Origin: Actinomycetota bacterium
Lineage (GTDB): Bacteria; Actinomycetota; Actinomycetes; Streptosporangiales; Streptosporangiaceae
Assembly: GCA_027306495.1 (NCBI GenBank)
Contig: DAHUZQ010000120.1
Coordinates: 1 to 37,663 of the forward strand
Reading direction: 5' to 3'
DNA: 37,663 nt
Shown one piece after another: positions 35,178 through 37,663 of the stretch. The first letter of the stretch is position 1, and each line of letters starts with the position of its first letter. The notes under the pieces were generated by a model that saw only the letters and a list, made by a program, of their open reading frames with translations, had not been told where the DNA came from and did no database searches. A program made the position numbers and the translations under genes.

Positions 35178-35205
35178 GCGCGGGTGTACCCACCGCACGA
35201 GTGCG

Positions 35206-35847
35206 TCAGCCGGACTCTGCGGCCGATGGCGTCTCCACGGCAGCGGGCGCCGCAGCGGCTTCGGCGGCTTCGGGGGCCCCGCCGAGGTCGGCCTCGATCT
35301 GCTCGGCCGTCGGAGCCGCGAGCACATGCAGGATCAGCACGTCGGGGTCGACGGCGAGCGCGGTGCCCGCCGGCAGAATCAGGTCCCCGGCGTGCACCGA
35401 CCCTCCGACCCGCATGCCCTCGATATCCACGCTGACCGACTGCGGGATCTGGGTCGCCTCGGCCGCCAGCGTGATCTGGATCAGCTGCTGGTCAAGCAGC
35501 CCTCCCGAGAAGATTTCGCCGGTGGTCTGGATGGGCACCTCCACGATGACCTTCTCGCCTTGGCGCACCAGGATCAGGTCGACGTGCTCGATGACCCCCT
35601 TGATCGCGTCGCGCTGGACGGCCTTGGGGATCGCGAGCTGGTTGCCTCCCGGCAGGCCGTCGATCCGCAGCAGCGCATTGGGGGTCTTCAGCGCCATCAT
35701 CAGGTCGTGGTCGGGAAGCGAGATGTGCCGGGTTGCGGTGCCGTGCCCGTACAGGACAGCGGGCACCCGGCCAGTGCGGCGGGTCCGGCGGGCGGCGCCC
35801 TTGCCGAACTCGCTACGCGTCTGGGCGTCGATACGGACCTCGGCCAC
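35206..35847 (-). CDS. rplY: 50S ribosomal protein L25/general stress protein Ctc
   Basis: Binds 5S rRNA in the large ribosomal subunit. The 213-residue protein is the long, two-domain CTC/TL5 form: the N-terminal L25 domain (about residues 1-95; [20 protein letters not shown] contains the 5S-contacting part) and a C-terminal beta domain (about 96-185), then an Ala/Glu-rich tail. The GTG at 35847 is chosen because GAAGGAG lies at good spacing; this start region (GAAGGAGTCCGCTGTGGC) differs by one base from that of cysQ. Operon with pth. Confidence 0.95.
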   Translation of the reverse strand: MAEVRIDAQTRSEFGKGAARRTRRTGRVPAVLYGHGTATRHISLPDHDLMMALKTPNALLRIDGLPGGNQLAIPKAVQRDAIKGVIEHVDLILVRQGEKVIVEVPIQTTGEIFSGGLLDQQLIQITLAAEATQIPQSVSVDIEGMRVGGSVHAGDLILPAGTALAVDPDVLILHVLAAPTAEQIEADLGGAPEAAEAAAAPAAVETPSAAESG

Positions 35848-35937
35848 AGCGGACTCCTTCAATGGACAAGCTCAGGTCATCGGCGCGGCACCCGGCCCAC
35901 GATCGGGGTTACCCGGCATGGCCGACAGGCGGCAGCG

Positions 35938-35961
35938 CAGTTCGCTTTGCGAGCGCAACTG
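35938..35961 (-). promoter_or_regulatory. Leader hairpin and probable -10 box of rplY-pth
   Basis: On the - strand, CAGTTGCGCT and AGCGAACTG pair over nine positions with one bulged G and a loop of about five bases. It sits about 14 bases after a TAGAAT box (35975-35980), a good -10 sequence, and some 90 bases before the GTG of rplY. No clear -35 is seen. The placement suggests a structured leader about 120 nt long. Confidence 0.4.
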
Positions 35962-36083
35962 ATGCGCGTCGATCATTCTAGCCCAGAAACCCACCCGCCC
36001 AGGGCGGTCACCTGCCCGGCGCCGTGGACCATGGCCCACCCGCCATGGCGGACCGGTGCCCGGCAGACTCCGCGCCCGAGCGC

Positions 36084-36239
36084 CTATACCTCGTAGGTAT
36101 TGTCGGGGTCCAGGCCGCCGCCACCGGTGCCCGGAGCGGGCGGCGCCGGCTCGGCAGGCTCAGTGGTGCCCGGAGCGACGGGCTCGGGCTGCGCGGGTGA
36201 TTCCGCACCGGGCGCGGCGGCTGATTCGGTTTCCCCCAT
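36084..36239 (-). CDS. Small acidic Pro/Ala/Glu-rich protein, function unknown
   Basis: A 51-residue protein I do not recognise. It begins MGETESAAAPGAESPAQPEP, is rich in Pro (11) and Ala, has seven Glu and two Asp and no Lys, Arg or His at all, and ends GGGGLDPDNTYEV. There is no signal peptide or membrane helix. ATG 36239 is supported by GAAGGGG five bases upstream. A TAGAAT box (36305-36310, - strand) about 65 bases upstream could be its -10. It lies between the AfsR-like gene and rplY, all on the same strand. The disordered acidic N-part with a distinct C-terminal DPDNTYEV could be a leader-core layout, or just a small disordered protein; both are guesses. Confidence 0.55.
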   Translation of the reverse strand: MGETESAAAPGAESPAQPEPVAPGTTEPAEPAPPAPGTGGGGLDPDNTYEV

Positions 36240-36304
36240 GCTTGCCCCTTCTTTCCCAATCTTGCCGCGCTGCGGGCGCACGGATCGGCACGGACTTTCC
36301 GAAG

Positions 36305-36310
36305 ATTCTA
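36305..36310 (-). promoter_or_regulatory. Possible -10 box of the 51-residue ORF
   Basis: TAGAAT on the - strand within GCTAGAAT, the same octamer as in front of rplY (35975-35980 region). It is 65 bases upstream of ATG 36239. No convincing -35. Confidence 0.3.
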
Positions 36311-36429
36311 GCGGCTGGGCACCCGCCGGGTTGGGACGTCCGCCAGCCCGGCGGCCCGATCCCCCCGCGGCCAAACCCGCATGCCTGATGGGCGTCTGCC
36401 TCGCGCACGCGATCGGCGGGCCTATCGGC

Positions 36430-36449
36430 AAGCCCCGCCCGGGGGCCTT
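36430..36449 (-). terminator. Weak candidate terminator after the AfsR-like gene
   Basis: On the - strand AGGCCCC and GGGGCTT pair over seven positions (one G-T) with a five-base loop, immediately after the stop codon of the regulator gene. No T-tract follows. Confidence 0.35.
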
Positions 36450-37663
36450 TCAGTCGTCTGCCTGCCACTGCGCGAGCATGGTCGCGGCGGCGCCGGCCGC
36501 GGCGTGGTCCGCGACCGTCTCGAACAGCACCAGCGCCTGCGAGAGCATGCCCACGGCCACGGCGGTCTGGCCGGCCCGCCGCTGGGCCAGCGCCAGCCGT
36601 TCCAGGCTCCGGGCCTGGCCGTGCCCGTCGCCGATTTCCTCCCGGATCCGAAGCGACTCCGCCAGGCACTCGATCGCCGCTTCCAGCTTGCCCATGCCGA
36701 GGTATGCCTCACCCAGGTCACCCAGGGAATCCGCCTCGGTACCGCGATCACCGAGCGACCGGAAGATCGCCAGCGCCTCGGTCAGCGAAGCGATCGCCTC
36801 ATCGAAGCGACCCAGCTCCCGGCAGGCACAGCCCAGCACGCCCAGGGCGATGCCTTCGCCGTACCGCTTCCCAGCCTGGCGCTGGGCGGTGACGGCACGC
36901 CGTGCGGTCGCAAGTGCCTTGCCGTATTCACGCAAGTCGAAATAGGCGTTCGCGACGTTGGTGGCAGCCCGTGACTCACCCCGAACGTCGCCGAGTCCGT
37001 GGTAGAGCGCCAAGGCCTGCTCGAAGTACTCCACCGCCCCGGCCAGCCGCTGCTGACCGTAAGCGACACCAAGGTTGTTGAGCATCCAGGCTTCCGCCGC
37101 GCCATCACCGAGCGCCCGGGCGCTGGCCAGGCCCCGCTGGTGAGTCGCGATCCAGTCCACCCAGTGGCTGCGCCGGATGAAGAAGCTGATCGACGCCGCG
37201 GAAAGCTTCCAGGCCAACTCATGCAGCCCGTTGGCAGCGGCCAGGCTGACGGCGCTGACCAGGCCGACCCGTTCGCTGTCGCACCAGGCGAGGGCGTCTT
37301 CCAGGGTGAAAAAGCTGAGCGGCACGACCCGGGCGTCACAAGGCGGCAGCGGGACCCTGGTGTTCTGGGGCGAGATGATCGTGGCGGCGGCCTCGATCGT
37401 GTGCAGATACCAGGCGAGCAGGCGGGTGATGGCGTCCCGGCGGTCGGCGTCGCTCTCCGCGGCACGGGCGCGATCGGCGGCGAACACCCGGAGCAGGTCG
37501 TGGAACCGGTACCGGTCCGGCGCGGGTGCGTCCAGCAGATGGCCGTCCACCAGGATCTCCAGCGCCTCCGCGGTGTCCGCCACCGGCTCTCCCAGCAGGG
37601 CCGCTGCCGCAGGCAGGGTGATGGACGGCCCCGTCCACAGGCCCAGCATCCGGAACGCCCGGG
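36450..37663 (-). CDS. AfsR/SARP-type NB-ARC/TPR regulator, C-terminal part (5' end outside window)
   Basis: Partial gene; the frame is open to the window edge (RAF-RMLGLWTGPSITLPAAAALLG runs through the edge, quoted here as RMLGLWTGP...). About 404 residues are visible. Residues from the edge to about 65 are the end of the NB-ARC/winged-helix unit, with the typical YRFHDLLRVFAADRARA. From about residue 150 to the end are some six TPR-like repeats (e.g. NNLGVAYGQQRLAGAVEYFEQAL, recognised by AVEYFEQALALYHGLGD, and LGDLGEAYLGMGKLEAAIEC). This is the architecture of AfsR-type regulators of secondary metabolism and development; whether a SARP DNA-binding domain is present cannot be seen. The 51-residue ORF follows 210 bp downstream. 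Confidence 0.88.
   Translation of the reverse strand, partial: RAFRMLGLWTGPSITLPAAAALLGEPVADTAEALEILVDGHLLDAPAPDRYRFHDLLRVFAADRARAAESDADRRDAITRLLAWYLHTIEAAATIISPQNTRVPLPPCDARVVPLSFFTLEDALAWCDSERVGLVSAVSLAAANGLHELAWKLSAASISFFIRRSHWVDWIATHQRGLASARALGDGAAEAWMLNNLGVAYGQQRLAGAVEYFEQALALYHGLGDVRGESRAATNVANAYFDLREYGKALATARRAVTAQRQAGKRYGEGIALGVLGCACRELGRFDEAIASLTEALAIFRSLGDRGTEADSLGDLGEAYLGMGKLEAAIECLAESLRIREEIGDGHGQARSLERLALAQRRAGQTAVAVGMLSQALVLFETVADHAAAGAAATMLAQWQADD

Overview
The window is high-GC DNA from an actinobacterium. The evidence is pervasive G/C third positions, frequent GTG starts, ATGA/GTGA/TGATG translational coupling, a menaquinone-type quinone pathway with no ubiquinone genes, an actinobacterial sulfate-activation set (cysN, cysD, cysQ) and an AfsR-type NB-ARC/TPR regulator. 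I cannot name the genus from sequence alone. Thirty-three protein genes are supported: two on the + strand and thirty-one on the - strand. No rRNA, tRNA, insertion sequence, phage or CRISPR array was found.

Layout, left to right. (a) 1-3.8 kb holds two secreted or membrane-anchored + strand proteins, a right-handed beta-helix protein and a GH5 glycoside hydrolase. Between them is msrA on the - strand, with a perfect 19-bp hairpin between the convergent genes and a cluster of inverted repeats between the divergent ones. (b) 3.8-8.75 kb is a five-gene high-affinity branched-chain amino acid type ABC transporter, transcribed K-G-F-H-M with overlapping genes. (c) 8.75-9.23 kb is a non-coding gap with a 10-bp inverted repeat and a 38-39 bp tandem repeat array that runs into the 3' end of a polyprenyl diphosphate synthase gene. 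(d) 9.2-27.95 kb is a complete nuoA-N operon (14 subunits of proton-pumping NADH:menaquinone oxidoreductase), preceded by a geranylgeranyl reductase family gene and followed by the polyprenyl diphosphate synthase. (e) 28.2-31.3 kb holds ubiE/menG (last step of menaquinone synthesis) and an S9-family serine peptidase. (f) 31.3-34.4 kb is cysN-cysD-cysQ, for sulfate activation and PAP removal. (g) 34.5-35.8 kb is pth and rplY, a common housekeeping pair. (h) 36.1-37.66 kb holds an unrecognised 51-residue protein without any basic residue and the 3' part of an AfsR-like NB-ARC/TPR regulator cut by the window edge.

How the genes fit together. The centre is a respiratory unit: a polyprenyl diphosphate synthase could supply the quinone side chain, UbiE methylates demethylmenaquinone, a MenJ-like reductase may saturate the side chain, and Nuo reduces the quinone with NADH. 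The strongest regulatory signal is a perfect 20-bp palindrome (27966-27985) just ahead of the reductase-nuo operon. It matches the operator of Rex, the NADH/NAD+-sensing repressor of respiratory genes in Streptomyces and other Gram-positives. Since no other promoter or terminator is evident between the reductase gene and nuoA, NADH-responsive control would cover quinone tailoring and complex I together.

Other points of interest are an acidic 51-residue ORF downstream of the AfsR-like gene, tandem hairpin repeats derived from a gene 3' end, and three separate 18-bp in-frame duplications (NuoB, NuoI, Pth).
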